Source: Arcobacter sp.
Lineage (GTDB): Bacteria > Campylobacterota > Campylobacteria > Campylobacterales > Arcobacteraceae
Length of the DNA stretch: 64,000 nt
Direction: 5' to 3'
NCBI GenBank assembly: GCA_020048055.1
Contig: JAIFNA010000011.1
Coordinates: 1-64,000 of the forward strand
Part shown: positions 47,130-55,706 of the stretch, piece after piece
Position numbering within the stretch: the first letter of the stretch is position 1
Layout: each line of letters starts with the position of its first letter
The notes under the pieces: generated by a model
Seen by the model: only the letters and a program-made list of their open reading frames with translations
Databases searched by the model: none
What the model was told of the DNA's origin: nothing
Translations under genes and position numbers: made by a program

Positions 47130-48104
47130 ATGGAAAACACACAAAATATACCAGAGATAAAACGAACATTTATAAATGATCACAAAAAAATTGACTTCAC
47201 TTTTGTCCAAAACAAATATGACTTTATAGTTGAAGAGATACCAAATAGAGAATTTTGCGGAAGTGGGAATTTTCTCATTTTAAAAATTAAAAAAGAGTGG
47301 CTTTCTACTTGGGATTTACTTAGAGAAATATCTGAGGCTTTTGAAATTGATGAACATAAAATTGGTTACGCTGGACTTAAAGATAAAAATGCAACAACTA
47401 CACAATATATAAGTATTCCATTAATCAAAGAGAAATATCTAAAACACCTAAATAAACCAAACATTAAACTTTTGGCTGTTTATAAAGATAAAAGTGGGTT
47501 AAACATCGGGGATTTAGCTAGAAATAAATTTATAATAAACCTTAAAGATGTAAAAGAGGAGAGTTTGCCTGCTATATATTCTGTTTTAGCAAAGATACAA
47601 AAACATGGACTTCCAAACTATTTTGGTTATCAAAGGTTTGGGTCTGATTACAATTTCCAAAAGGCACAAGATGTAACTTATGGCGAGGAGATTGTAAAAA
47701 ATAAAAAACTTGAGCACCTACTGATTTCAGCGTATCAAAGCTATTTTTTCAACGCTTGGCTAAGTAAAAGGGTTGAACTCGCTAAAGATGAAAACCTAAA
47801 CAAACTAAAACCTCTTAGTGGTGATGTTTTTCTAAACAACGATAAAACAACCATAACAGGACTTTTACCTGGGCGAAAAGTCTTAAGAGCCAGTGGAGAA
47901 GCAAGAGAAATAGAGAAACTTTTTGATGATGAGTTTGTCCATGCTAAAGGCTTTAGAAGAGAAGCTTGGATAAAAGTGGATGATTTAAAAAACAAATACA
48001 ATAAAGAAGAGGAAAAATTAACTTTATCTTTTACTTTGCCAAAAGGAAGTTATGCAACTGTTTTAATCGAAAATATCGCAAATATGAATTTTAAATCAAA
48101 CTAA
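47130..48104 (+). CDS. truD: tRNA pseudouridine(13) synthase
   Basis: Modifies U13 of tRNA-Glu. The TruD signature GYAGLKDKNATTTQ, with its catalytic Asp, lies near residue 84; NYFGYQRFGSDY and the C-terminal LSFTLPKGSYATVLIENI are further family blocks. 324 aa is slightly short of E. coli TruD (about 349), mainly in the insertion region. A single gene closed by a strong hairpin. Confidence 0.94.
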   Translation: MENTQNIPEIKRTFINDHKKIDFTFVQNKYDFIVEEIPNREFCGSGNFLILKIKKEWLSTWDLLREISEAFEIDEHKIGYAGLKDKNATTTQYISIPLIKEKYLKHLNKPNIKLLAVYKDKSGLNIGDLARNKFIINLKDVKEESLPAIYSVLAKIQKHGLPNYFGYQRFGSDYNFQKAQDVTYGEEIVKNKKLEHLLISAYQSYFFNAWLSKRVELAKDENLNKLKPLSGDVFLNNDKTTITGLLPGRKVLRASGEAREIEKLFDDEFVHAKGFRREAWIKVDDLKNKYNKEEEKLTLSFTLPKGSYATVLIENIANMNFKSN

Positions 48105-48176
48105 ATCATATCAAGAAAACTTAAAATAAAATTAAATAAGTAAAAATCGGAATTTGTAAAGAGCAAACAAGAAAAT

Positions 48177-48202
48177 AAAAAATTTCATATGTGAAATTTT
48201 TT
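48177..48202. terminator. Bidirectional intrinsic terminator
   Basis: AAAAAATTTCA (48177-48187), TATG loop, TGAAATTTTTT (48192-48202): a perfect 11-bp stem with A and T runs, between convergent genes. Confidence 0.92.
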
Positions 48203-48258
48203 ATTCTAAGAATTTTAAAATCATAGGTATGAATTATTTTAAGCCGATTACTTATTGT

Positions 48259-48837
48259 CTAAATTAAATTATTAATTACAAATTGTTTTTGTAATCTTAC
48301 ATCTACACCTTTAGAAGCTAGGGTACTTTTAAATCCTTCCCCGATTTGTGAAACTAAATATTGATTAACGTTATACTTCAAAAAAATCTTTGTTAGTTCA
48401 ATAGTTGGTTTTAAATCTGTGTTGAAAATTGGATTATCCAAAAAAAGTTTATTGTTAAGTTCCAAGTTGGCATCAAAAGTAAAAATACAAATATACCTAT
48501 TTTTTGAATTTAGATTTTCATAAAAATCCTTATTGTCTGAGCAAAAGGCAATTACAAGCTCTTTTTTTAGAACTTCTAGGGATAACTTATTTCCCATAAG
48601 TAGTCCTAAAGCTACTTTTTTCCTTGCACTTTTTATTATCCTTGCAAAAGTTGGTCTTGAAATCTCCATTTTTTGAGCAGCATCCTCTTGATATAGTTCT
48701 AATAAATCCATAAGATAAAGAGCTTCTACCTCTTCACTGATGAGTTTTATAGTTTCATTGGTCCCATTTTCATTTGGAAAAAAAAGTGTACATTTTGGTC
48801 TAAAACTAAGTTTTCTTTCATTTTTTGTTCGTGGCAT
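48259..48837 (-). CDS. DUF134 helix-turn-helix protein with NifX-type domain
   Basis: DUF134 (UPF0251) DNA-binding part: EALYLMDLLELYQEDAAQKMEISRPTFARIIKSARKKVA, with a helix-turn-helix near residues 50-75. The C-terminal half (about 100-185) resembles dinitrogenase iron-molybdenum cofactor-binding NifX/NafY domains (KPTIELTKIFLKYNVNQYLVSQIGEG). It is divergent from the cyd genes, whose promoter carries two identical 10-bp sites, so it is a good candidate regulator. The ligand is unknown. Confidence 0.82.
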   Translation of the reverse strand: MPRTKNERKLSFRPKCTLFFPNENGTNETIKLISEEVEALYLMDLLELYQEDAAQKMEISRPTFARIIKSARKKVALGLLMGNKLSLEVLKKELVIAFCSDNKDFYENLNSKNRYICIFTFDANLELNNKLFLDNPIFNTDLKPTIELTKIFLKYNVNQYLVSQIGEGFKSTLASKGVDVRLQKQFVINNLI

Positions 48838-48860
48838 ATTTTTTTGCTTTATAAAATTAT

Positions 48861-48880
48861 TTATCTAATTTTATCTAATT
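48861..48880. repeat. Tandem 10-bp repeat in the cyd upstream region
   Basis: TTATCTAATT occurs twice in a row. It lies between the divergent genes and could be a binding site or a simple repeat. Confidence 0.6.
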
Positions 48881-48895
48881 TTTATTAAATAATAC

Positions 48896-48924
48896 TTGAC
48901 ATATGTTCATAATAGTTTTACAAT
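48896..48924 (+). promoter_or_regulatory. Promoter of the cyd operon
   Basis: TTGACA at 48896-48901 and TACAAT at 48919-48924 with a 17-bp spacer. Strong by sequence. Confidence 0.85.
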
Positions 48925-48939
48925 TCGGTCATATGTTCA
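48900..48939. promoter_or_regulatory. Two CATATGTTCA operator-like repeats
   Basis: CATATGTTCA at 48900-48909 and again at 48930-48939, exactly 30 bp apart (about three helical turns). The first overlaps the -35, the second covers the expected start site. Each is near-palindromic around CATATG. This is a typical repressor layout; the protein is unknown. Confidence 0.65.
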
Positions 48940-48952
48940 AAAAGGAAAAGTT

Positions 48953-49174
48953 ATGAGTATCATAAAAAAGACTTATTTATTCTATTTTGAAGGTTTTAAA
49001 AATATGACTATTGGAAAAACACTTTGGAAGATAATAGCACTTAAACTTCTAGTGATTTTGGTGTTTTGAAAACTTTTTGTCCATGATAAAACTTTCAAAA
49101 GTGAATATGTATCAAGTGAAGCAAAATCAGATTTTGTTTCAGCAAATCTTATCAAAGGAAAAACAAATGATTGA
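48953..49174 (+). pseudogene. DUF4492-type gene interrupted by an in-frame TGA
   Basis: ATG at 48953 after AAGGA reads MSIIKKTYLFYFEGFKNMTI... to a hydrophobic end, then TGA at 49067-49069. The same frame continues KLFVHDKTFKSEYV... for 34 more codons to a TGA at 49172-49174 that overlaps cydA. Together this is the size and pattern of the DUF4492 proteins that precede cydA in Campylobacterota (hydrophobic segment followed by KLF and a charged tail), so one Leu codon (probably TTA) has become TGA. Truncation, readthrough or error are all possible. Confidence 0.7.
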
Positions 49175-50696
49175 AGAAACACTTGTCGATTGGAGTAGAG
49201 CTCAATTTGCCCTTACTGCAATCTACCACTTTTTATTTGTCCCACTCACTTTGGGGCTTGGCTTTATTGTTGCTATTATGGAGAGTATCTATGTTAAAAC
49301 TGGCGATGTGATGTGGAAAAAAATCACAAAGTTTTGGATGACCCTTTTTGCTATCAATTTTGCGATTGGTGTAGCTACTGGGATTATTATGGAATTTGAA
49401 TTTGGTACAAACTGGGCAAATTATAGTTGGTTTGTTGGGGATATTTTTGGTGCTCCTCTTGCAATCGAAGGAATTTTGGCATTTTTCTTAGAGAGTACTT
49501 TTTTTGCTGTGATGTTTTTTGGTTGGGATAAAGTAACAAAAGGGTTTCATCTCCTCTCCACTTGGTTAGTAGCTATTGGGTCAAACCTTTCAGCTCTTTG
49601 GATTTTGGTCGCAAATGGTTGGATGCAATACCCTGTTGGTATGGAGTTTAATCCTGATACTGTACGAAATGAGATGGCAAATTTTTGGGAAGTTATCCTT
49701 TCCCCTGTAGCAATAGCCAAATTTTTACACACTATTGGGAGTGGTTATGTTATAGCATCGCTTTTTGTAATAGGGGTGAGTAGTTGGTTTTTGCTCAAAA
49801 AGAAAGATGTTGTTTTTGCTCAAAAATCGATTATTATCGGGGCTACTTTTGGACTTATCACTTCCCTTTTTCTCATCCTCAGTGGTGATGAATCAGCTCA
49901 TCAAGTTGCCCTCAAACAACCTGTAAAATTAGCTGCTATGGAGGGGTTGTATGAGGGTAAAACTGAAGCTGGAATTGTAGGGATTGGTATCTTAAATCCA
50001 ACGAAAACTTTGGATAACAATGAAGAGTCTTATCTTTTTGAACTTGAAGCTCCTTATGCCCTTTCACTCCTTGGATACCACGATATCCACGCTTTTGTCC
50101 CTGGACTTCAAGATTTAGCATATGGAAATAAAGAACACAATATTATGGGTGCAGATGAAAAAATAGTAAAAGGGAAAATCGCCCTAGAAGCCTTTAGTGC
50201 TTATAAAGAAGCTAAAAAAGTTGGTGAAACAGAGGCTGCAGAGCTAGCAAAAACAACTCTCCAAGCAAATATGGCTTATTTTGGGTATGGTTATTTAGAA
50301 AAACCACAAGATATCATTCCACCAATTGGTTTAACATTTTATAGTTTCCATATTATGGTACTTTTAGGGAGTTGGTTTACATTTCTTTTTGCTGTTGTAC
50401 TTTATCTTGCGACAAAAAAAGATATCACAAACTATCCACTTATTCTCAAAGCTTCCCTCTGGTCAATTCCACTTGGCTATATCGCAGCTGAGGCTGGCTG
50501 GATTGTAGCTGAAGTTGGGAGACAACCTTGGGCTATACAAGATTTGATGCCTGTGGGAGTAGCAGTGACTCATATCTCAAGTACCAATGTGATGATAAGT
50601 TTTATCTTGTTTGCAGTTCTTTTTACTGCACTTTTAATTGCCGAGATAAAAATTATGACTAAACAAATAAGCCTTGGCTTTAACGGAGGTCACTAA
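49167..50696 (+). CDS. cydA: Cytochrome bd quinol oxidase subunit I
   Basis: Integral membrane subunit that binds hemes b558, b595 and d and oxidises quinol, giving high-affinity oxygen respiration. The heme-ligand His is at residue 21 (AIYHFLFVPLTLG); LHTIGSGYVIASL holds the second His; AGWIVAEVGRQPW is the conserved GRQPW block. At 509 aa it is full length. The frame opens 30 codons upstream inside the DUF4492 gene; AAAGGA before the ATG at 49167 and the family start MIEETLVDWSRAQF fix the start. It shares one base with cydB. Confidence 0.95.
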   Translation: MIEETLVDWSRAQFALTAIYHFLFVPLTLGLGFIVAIMESIYVKTGDVMWKKITKFWMTLFAINFAIGVATGIIMEFEFGTNWANYSWFVGDIFGAPLAIEGILAFFLESTFFAVMFFGWDKVTKGFHLLSTWLVAIGSNLSALWILVANGWMQYPVGMEFNPDTVRNEMANFWEVILSPVAIAKFLHTIGSGYVIASLFVIGVSSWFLLKKKDVVFAQKSIIIGATFGLITSLFLILSGDESAHQVALKQPVKLAAMEGLYEGKTEAGIVGIGILNPTKTLDNNEESYLFELEAPYALSLLGYHDIHAFVPGLQDLAYGNKEHNIMGADEKIVKGKIALEAFSAYKEAKKVGETEAAELAKTTLQANMAYFGYGYLEKPQDIIPPIGLTFYSFHIMVLLGSWFTFLFAVVLYLATKKDITNYPLILKASLWSIPLGYIAAEAGWIVAEVGRQPWAIQDLMPVGVAVTHISSTNVMISFILFAVLFTALLIAEIKIMTKQISLGFNGGH

Positions 50697-51826
50697 TGTT
50701 TGAAAATTTAACACTTTTACAATTGCAACAATACTGGTGGATTATTATCTCCTTGCTAGGCGGACTTTTTGTATTTATGATGTTTGTACAAGGGGGACAA
50801 ACTTTGTTTCGCTCTCTAGCAAGAGATGAGATTGAAAAAACGATGCTAGTTAATAGTATAGGGAGAAAATGGGAGCTAGGATTTACTACATTAGTGCTTT
50901 TTGGTGGAGCTTTATTTGCAGCTTTTCCACTTTTTTATAGCACAAGTTTTGGTGGAGCTTATTGGGTTTGGATGGCTATTTTGTTTTGTTTTATTATCCA
51001 AGCGGTGAGTTATGAGTATAGAACCAAACCAAATAATTTTTTAGGGCAAAAGACCTATGAGCTTTTTTTAGAAATCAATGGAAATGTAGGGGTCTTTTTA
51101 CTAGGGGTTGCGATAAGCACTTTTTTTAGTGGAAGTGAGTTTTTTGTGGATGAGAGAAATTTCTCTTATTGGAAAAATGAGCTTCGAGGTTTAGAAGCAC
51201 TTATGAATCCCTACAATCTTTTTCTAGGGTTTTCATTAGTATTTTTATCAAAAATCTTAGGGGCAATGTATTTTATTAACAATATCGACCATAAAGAGAT
51301 ACAAAAAAGAGCGGTGAGTTCTATCAAAATCAATATGATTTTCTTTTTAGTTTTCTTTTTTGGATTTTTGGGTTGGATTTTCACAAAAGAGGGATTTGAG
51401 GTTGATGCGATGGGTGTTGTTTCGATTGTCCCTTTAAAATATATTCAAAATTTTATTCAAATGCCAATTGTTCTTTCGATGTTTGTTTTTGGTATTGTGA
51501 TGGTTGTGGTGGCAGTCTATAGAACAATTGAACAAGAAAAAACTTGTTGTATCAAAACAGGTGGTGTTGGTGTTGTTATCACTGTAATGGCACTTCTTTT
51601 ATCAGTTGGATTAAATAATACACCATTTTATCCCTCTACTTATGATTTACAAAGTAGTTTAACGATTATGAATAGTTCAGGAAGTCGCTATACCTTAGTC
51701 ACTATGGGTTATGCATCACTCCTTGTACCTTTTGTATTAGGGTATATTTTTTATGCTTGGAGAGTGATGGATATGGTGAAAATTACAAAAGAGGAGATGA
51801 GTGACACTGATGCTCATCATTACTAA
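50696..51826 (+). CDS. cydB: Cytochrome bd quinol oxidase subunit II
   Basis: Nine hydrophobic helices; opening LQLQQYWWIIISLLGGLFVFMMFVQGGQT and the internal VLSMFVFGIVMVVVAVYRTI are CydB-like. It forms the heterodimer with CydA. Starts at the last base of cydA. A CydX-sized peptide gene lies 13 nt downstream. Confidence 0.93.
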   Translation: MFENLTLLQLQQYWWIIISLLGGLFVFMMFVQGGQTLFRSLARDEIEKTMLVNSIGRKWELGFTTLVLFGGALFAAFPLFYSTSFGGAYWVWMAILFCFIIQAVSYEYRTKPNNFLGQKTYELFLEINGNVGVFLLGVAISTFFSGSEFFVDERNFSYWKNELRGLEALMNPYNLFLGFSLVFLSKILGAMYFINNIDHKEIQKRAVSSIKINMIFFLVFFFGFLGWIFTKEGFEVDAMGVVSIVPLKYIQNFIQMPIVLSMFVFGIVMVVVAVYRTIEQEKTCCIKTGGVGVVITVMALLLSVGLNNTPFYPSTYDLQSSLTIMNSSGSRYTLVTMGYASLLVPFVLGYIFYAWRVMDMVKITKEEMSDTDAHHY

Positions 51827-51839
51827 ATAAGGGGAGTGT

Positions 51840-51944
51840 ATGGAATATCTTGAATCATTAGCTTGGCTTTCATTGTGGCCAATAGTTTTATATCTGGGAT
51901 ATAGATTGTCTATAAAAAATAGTATGATTTTAAAAGAAAAATAA
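51840..51944 (+). CDS. CydX-like small membrane peptide
   Basis: ATG at 51840 with AAGGGGAG 6 nt upstream encodes 34 aa (MEYLESLAWLSLWPIVLYLGYR...): a single membrane helix and a basic C-terminus. Position right after cydB matches CydX/CydH-type small subunits that stabilise cytochrome bd, though the sequence is not obviously homologous to E. coli CydX. It is too short for default gene finders. Confidence 0.6.
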   Translation: MEYLESLAWLSLWPIVLYLGYRLSIKNSMILKEK

Positions 51945-52037
51945 AATTATCGAAGAGACAAGAGATTATTTCAAGAATTTTGGCTAATATTTTAACCTTC
52001 ATGGATAGAGTTTATTAATATAAATAAGGGGATTGAA

Positions 52038-52802
52038 ATGTCTATAAATTGGGAAAATATCAAACAACAAATGAAATCATTTTTAAAAGATGAGGTTTCT
52101 AAAACTGGGTTAAATAAAGTTACCGTTGGGATAAGTGGTGGACTTGATAGTGCCGTTGTTGCGGTGCTTTGCAAAGAGGTTTTTGGAGATAACTTAAATG
52201 GCGTTTTGATGCCGTCACAATTTTCAAGTGCAAGTAGTATCGATGATGCAAAAGAACTTTGCGAAAAGTTTGATATTAGATATGAAACTGTAAGTATAGC
52301 TCCAATGATTGATGGATATTTTCAAAATATCACAGATGCCTCACCACTTAGAATTGGAAACTTTAGCGCACGGATGAGGATGAGTGTCCTTTATGATATA
52401 AGTGCTAGGGAAAACTCTTTGGTTGTTGGAACATCAAATAAAAGTGAAATTTTGCTAGGTTATGGGACTATTTTTGGAGATACGGCATGTGCCTTAAATC
52501 CTATTGGGGAGCTTTATAAATCTGATGAGTTTCTTTTTGCGGAGTTTTTAGACATACCATCTTCGATTATAAATAAAAAGCCAAGTGCTGATTTATGGGA
52601 AGGGCAAAGTGATGAAGAGGAGATTGGATATAGCTATAAGATTATGGATGATATGTTAAAAAGATTAATCGATGATGGTGTCTCTAAGGAAGATTTGATA
52701 AAATCAAATGGTGACAAAGAATTAATTGATATGCTTGAGAAACGGATTAGAAACAACGCATTTAAAGGGCGATTGCCTTTGATAGCCAAGATAAAATTTT
52801 AA
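52038..52802 (+). CDS. nadE: NAD+ synthase
   Basis: Adenylating amidase that completes NAD. The ATP pyrophosphatase motif SGGLDSAV lies near residue 35; GTSNKSEILLGYGT and GELYKSDEF are NadE blocks, and KPSADLWEGQSDEEEIG marks the ammonia-using form without a glutaminase domain (254 aa). AGGGGA precedes the ATG. First of a nadE-degT-lpxK-amidase run. Confidence 0.94.
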   Translation: MSINWENIKQQMKSFLKDEVSKTGLNKVTVGISGGLDSAVVAVLCKEVFGDNLNGVLMPSQFSSASSIDDAKELCEKFDIRYETVSIAPMIDGYFQNITDASPLRIGNFSARMRMSVLYDISARENSLVVGTSNKSEILLGYGTIFGDTACALNPIGELYKSDEFLFAEFLDIPSSIINKKPSADLWEGQSDEEEIGYSYKIMDDMLKRLIDDGVSKEDLIKSNGDKELIDMLEKRIRNNAFKGRLPLIAKIKF

Positions 52803-52857
52803 ACAGATTTTTAAAAATATATATTAACAGATAAATAAATGAGTTTAAGGAGAAAAT

Positions 52858-53994
52858 ATGAAAAGAGAGATACCTTTTTATAAACCGATGATTAATGATG
52901 AGGAGTTAAAACAAATAACTTCAGTTTTGGAGATGGGCTCAAAATCAAAAGTTGAAGAGCTTGAAAATGAGATAAAAGAGTTTATAGGTGCTGAGTATGT
53001 TGTGTCAACATATAACTCAACGGCTGGGCTTCATCTAGCACTTAGTGCTATGGATTTAAAAAGAGCCGATAAGGTTTTGATGAGTGTAAATTCATTTCCA
53101 AACCTTCCAGAAGTTGTAAGACATTTTGACGCTGAACCTATATTTATAGATATAGAACAAAATGGGTTAAATATTGACCTTGATAAACTTGAAGAGTATT
53201 TAAGTAAAAATAATTCAAAAAAATTAAGAGCAGTTATTGTTACTTTTGTAGGAGGAGAGATACCTGATCTTGATAGACTTTATGCAATAAGAAAAAAATA
53301 CAACATTATGATAATTGAAGATGCTTCAAATACTTTGGGTGCTATGTACAAAGATGAGCTTGTTGGAAATTTAAAAGCAGATATGACTGTATTTTCTATG
53401 AATCCAGCAAATGGTAAAACTTCAGTTGCAAATGCTGGATTTATTGTTACAAACAATGAAGCCTTAGCAGTTCGAGCTAAGCTTTTAAGAACACACGCAA
53501 TTAATAGTACTTTTGATGCTTTTGGAAATCTTGATTATATCTATGATGTTGTTGATATTGGACACAAATATGATATGACCGATCTTGATGCGGCATTTAA
53601 TTTGGCTCAATTTTATAAATCTAACCTATTTATTGAAAGAAGACAAGAGATAGCAAAACTATATATAGAAAATCTTGAAGGTGTAAAGCATGTAACTGTG
53701 CCAACTTTTAACGAAGATCATCTCTTTACTCAGTTTATAGTGAAAATCTCAAAAAATAGAGATGGATTTGCGCGGGAGCTTAAAAAAGATGGTATTGCAA
53801 CAGGGCTTACATATATTCCGCTTCATCTTTTAACTTACTATAAACAAAAGTATCAGCTAAAAATAACAGCTTATGGAAATGCCTTAACAGCTTACGGGCA
53901 AATCTTGTCTTTGCCGATGTATCCATCTTTGAGTGATGAAGATGTACTATATGTTTGTGAAAAAATTAAGCAAATTTCTAAAAATTGGATATAA
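52858..53994 (+). CDS. DegT/DnrJ/EryC1/StrS aminotransferase
   Basis: Fold type I PLP enzyme acting on nucleotide sugars. PFYKPMINDEELKQI and the PLP-binding STAGLHLAL are typical of the start. The Schiff-base Lys is in FSMNPANGKTSVANAGFIVT near residue 190, with EDASNTLGAMY before it. The substrate is unknown; position next to lpxK suggests a lipopolysaccharide or surface sugar role (inference). AAGGAG precedes the ATG; lpxK overlaps its end by 10 nt. Confidence 0.85.
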   Translation: MKREIPFYKPMINDEELKQITSVLEMGSKSKVEELENEIKEFIGAEYVVSTYNSTAGLHLALSAMDLKRADKVLMSVNSFPNLPEVVRHFDAEPIFIDIEQNGLNIDLDKLEEYLSKNNSKKLRAVIVTFVGGEIPDLDRLYAIRKKYNIMIIEDASNTLGAMYKDELVGNLKADMTVFSMNPANGKTSVANAGFIVTNNEALAVRAKLLRTHAINSTFDAFGNLDYIYDVVDIGHKYDMTDLDAAFNLAQFYKSNLFIERRQEIAKLYIENLEGVKHVTVPTFNEDHLFTQFIVKISKNRDGFARELKKDGIATGLTYIPLHLLTYYKQKYQLKITAYGNALTAYGQILSLPMYPSLSDEDVLYVCEKIKQISKNWI

Positions 53995-54926
53995 ACATCA
54001 AAAGTTTAATTTCAAGATATGCAACAACTTGGATTGAGCAATATTTGTTCTTTCCAAATATCTTCCAAAGACTCATTTCAGTAGCACTTTTTCCATTAAC
54101 TATTATTTACTGTATCGTTGTTGGTTATAGACGAATTTCATCAAAGCCTATTGATTTTGGACTACCTATTGTTAGTATCGGAAACCTAGTGGTTGGCGGA
54201 AGTGGAAAAACTCCCATTACAATTGAATTGGCAAAAGATAAAGATGATGCTTTTGTGATTTTACGAGGCTATGGGAGAGTTTCAAAAGGTTTGATTGTTG
54301 TATCATCTAAAGGTAATATTTTTTGTGGCGTATCACAAAGTGGTGATGAAGCTATGGTTTTGGCTGAAAGTTTACCAAATGGTTCGGTGATAGTGTGTGA
54401 AAATAGGATTGATGGGATTTTAAAAGCAAAAGAGATGGGGGCGAAAATCATCTTTTTAGATGATGGTTATCGCCACCACAGTATCAAAAAATTTGATATT
54501 TTAATCCGCCCAAAAGATGAGCCAACAAATCTATTTTGCTTACCTAGTGGAGGATATAGGGAAACAAAAATGATGTACGCTTTTGTACCTTTGGTGCTTA
54601 GGGATGGAACCGATTTTTCTAGGGTTGTGAAGTTTAAAAAAGATGGTGTTTTGCTTGAAACTTTGCCTGTAAATATGATACTTTTAACAGCTATATCAAA
54701 GCCTCAAAGATTATTAGAATATCTTCCAAAAGATACAATTATTGAATCATTTGGTGACCACCATAAGTTCACAAAAGATGAGATTGATAAGTTGCTTTTA
54801 AAATATCCAAACCACCAATTCGTTGTAACAAAAAAAGATATTGTAAAGCTTAGAGAATTTGGGCTAAATAATCTTATTTTGATCGATTTGGAAGTAGTTA
54901 TAACTAAAAAATTTGAACTTCCTTAA
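53985..54926 (+). CDS. lpxK: Tetraacyldisaccharide 4'-kinase
   Basis: Phosphorylates the lipid A precursor at the 4' position. A membrane-proximal helix at the N-terminus precedes the Walker A-like GGSGKTP near residue 69, then VILRGYGR, SGDEA and LDDGYRHHSI, all LpxK blocks. The start is TTG at 53985 inside the end of the aminotransferase gene; no ATG is closer. Supports a Gram-negative lipid A envelope. Confidence 0.93.
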   Translation: MDINIKSLISRYATTWIEQYLFFPNIFQRLISVALFPLTIIYCIVVGYRRISSKPIDFGLPIVSIGNLVVGGSGKTPITIELAKDKDDAFVILRGYGRVSKGLIVVSSKGNIFCGVSQSGDEAMVLAESLPNGSVIVCENRIDGILKAKEMGAKIIFLDDGYRHHSIKKFDILIRPKDEPTNLFCLPSGGYRETKMMYAFVPLVLRDGTDFSRVVKFKKDGVLLETLPVNMILLTAISKPQRLLEYLPKDTIIESFGDHHKFTKDEIDKLLLKYPNHQFVVTKKDIVKLREFGLNNLILIDLEVVITKKFELP

Positions 54927-54937
54927 GAGGTAAGTTG

Positions 54938-55681
54938 ATGTTTACAAAAGCTTTATTTTTGTTGATTAGATTTTTATATTTTTTTATTATTTTTGGTTTT
55001 ATTTCTCCTGTATTTCTCTTTTCAAATGGGGAGATTATAGTTTTGGACTCAGGGCATAGCCCATCAAATTTTGGCGCTTTAAGTGTTAGTGGCAAAACAG
55101 AGGTTGAGTACAACGATAATTTTACAAACGAGCTTAAACAACAACTTCAAAGCAGTGGTTTTAAGGTTTTTCTTACAAGGGAGATTGAGGAAGAAGCCAC
55201 TTTGAAAGATAGGGTACGATACAGCAACGATATAAAACCAGTACTTTTTATCTCTATCCATCACGACTCGGCACAACTCCAACACCTAAAACAAATTACA
55301 CTTACAAATGGGATAAAAACTTACAAAACAAAAACTCCAATCTCTGGATTTTCCATCTTTGTATCAAAAAATAATAAAAAGTTTGGAGATTCTTTTTTAT
55401 TTGCAAAAAATGTTGGTAAAAACTTAATCTCACTTGGTAGAAAACCATCTTTGTATCACGCTCAAAAAATCAAAGGTGAAAATAAACCACTTCTTGACTT
55501 TAAGCTTGGAATCTATCAGTATGACAATCTTTATGTTTTACGAAAAAGTAATGCACCGTCTATTTTGATTGAGCTTGGGGTGATTGTTGATAGTGAAGAT
55601 GAATTTATTTGTTCACATAAAACATATATTGTAGAGGTATCAAAAGCTATTGCCTATTCTGTGAGGAGTTTTTTAAAATAG
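54938..55681 (+). CDS. N-acetylmuramoyl-L-alanine amidase (Amidase_3)
   Basis: Zinc amidase that cuts the stem peptide from peptidoglycan. Leader helix (LFLLIRFLYFFIIFGFISPVF), then zinc ligands: DSGHSP, TEVEYN (Glu), ISIHHDS, and the catalytic ILIELGV. At 247 aa it lacks an extra AMIN domain. The ATG at 54938 with AAGAGG upstream is preferred over the TTG three bases earlier. Likely exported and active in cell separation. Confidence 0.9.
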   Translation: MFTKALFLLIRFLYFFIIFGFISPVFLFSNGEIIVLDSGHSPSNFGALSVSGKTEVEYNDNFTNELKQQLQSSGFKVFLTREIEEEATLKDRVRYSNDIKPVLFISIHHDSAQLQHLKQITLTNGIKTYKTKTPISGFSIFVSKNNKKFGDSFLFAKNVGKNLISLGRKPSLYHAQKIKGENKPLLDFKLGIYQYDNLYVLRKSNAPSILIELGVIVDSEDEFICSHKTYIVEVSKAIAYSVRSFLK

Positions 55682-55706
55682 ATTGATAGTAAATATTTTT
55701 AGTTTA

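Noticed and set aside
49067-49069. Selenocysteine codon in the DUF4492 gene
   Set aside because: The family has no catalytic Cys or Sec here and the position aligns with an aliphatic residue; I saw no obvious SECIS-like hairpin just after it.
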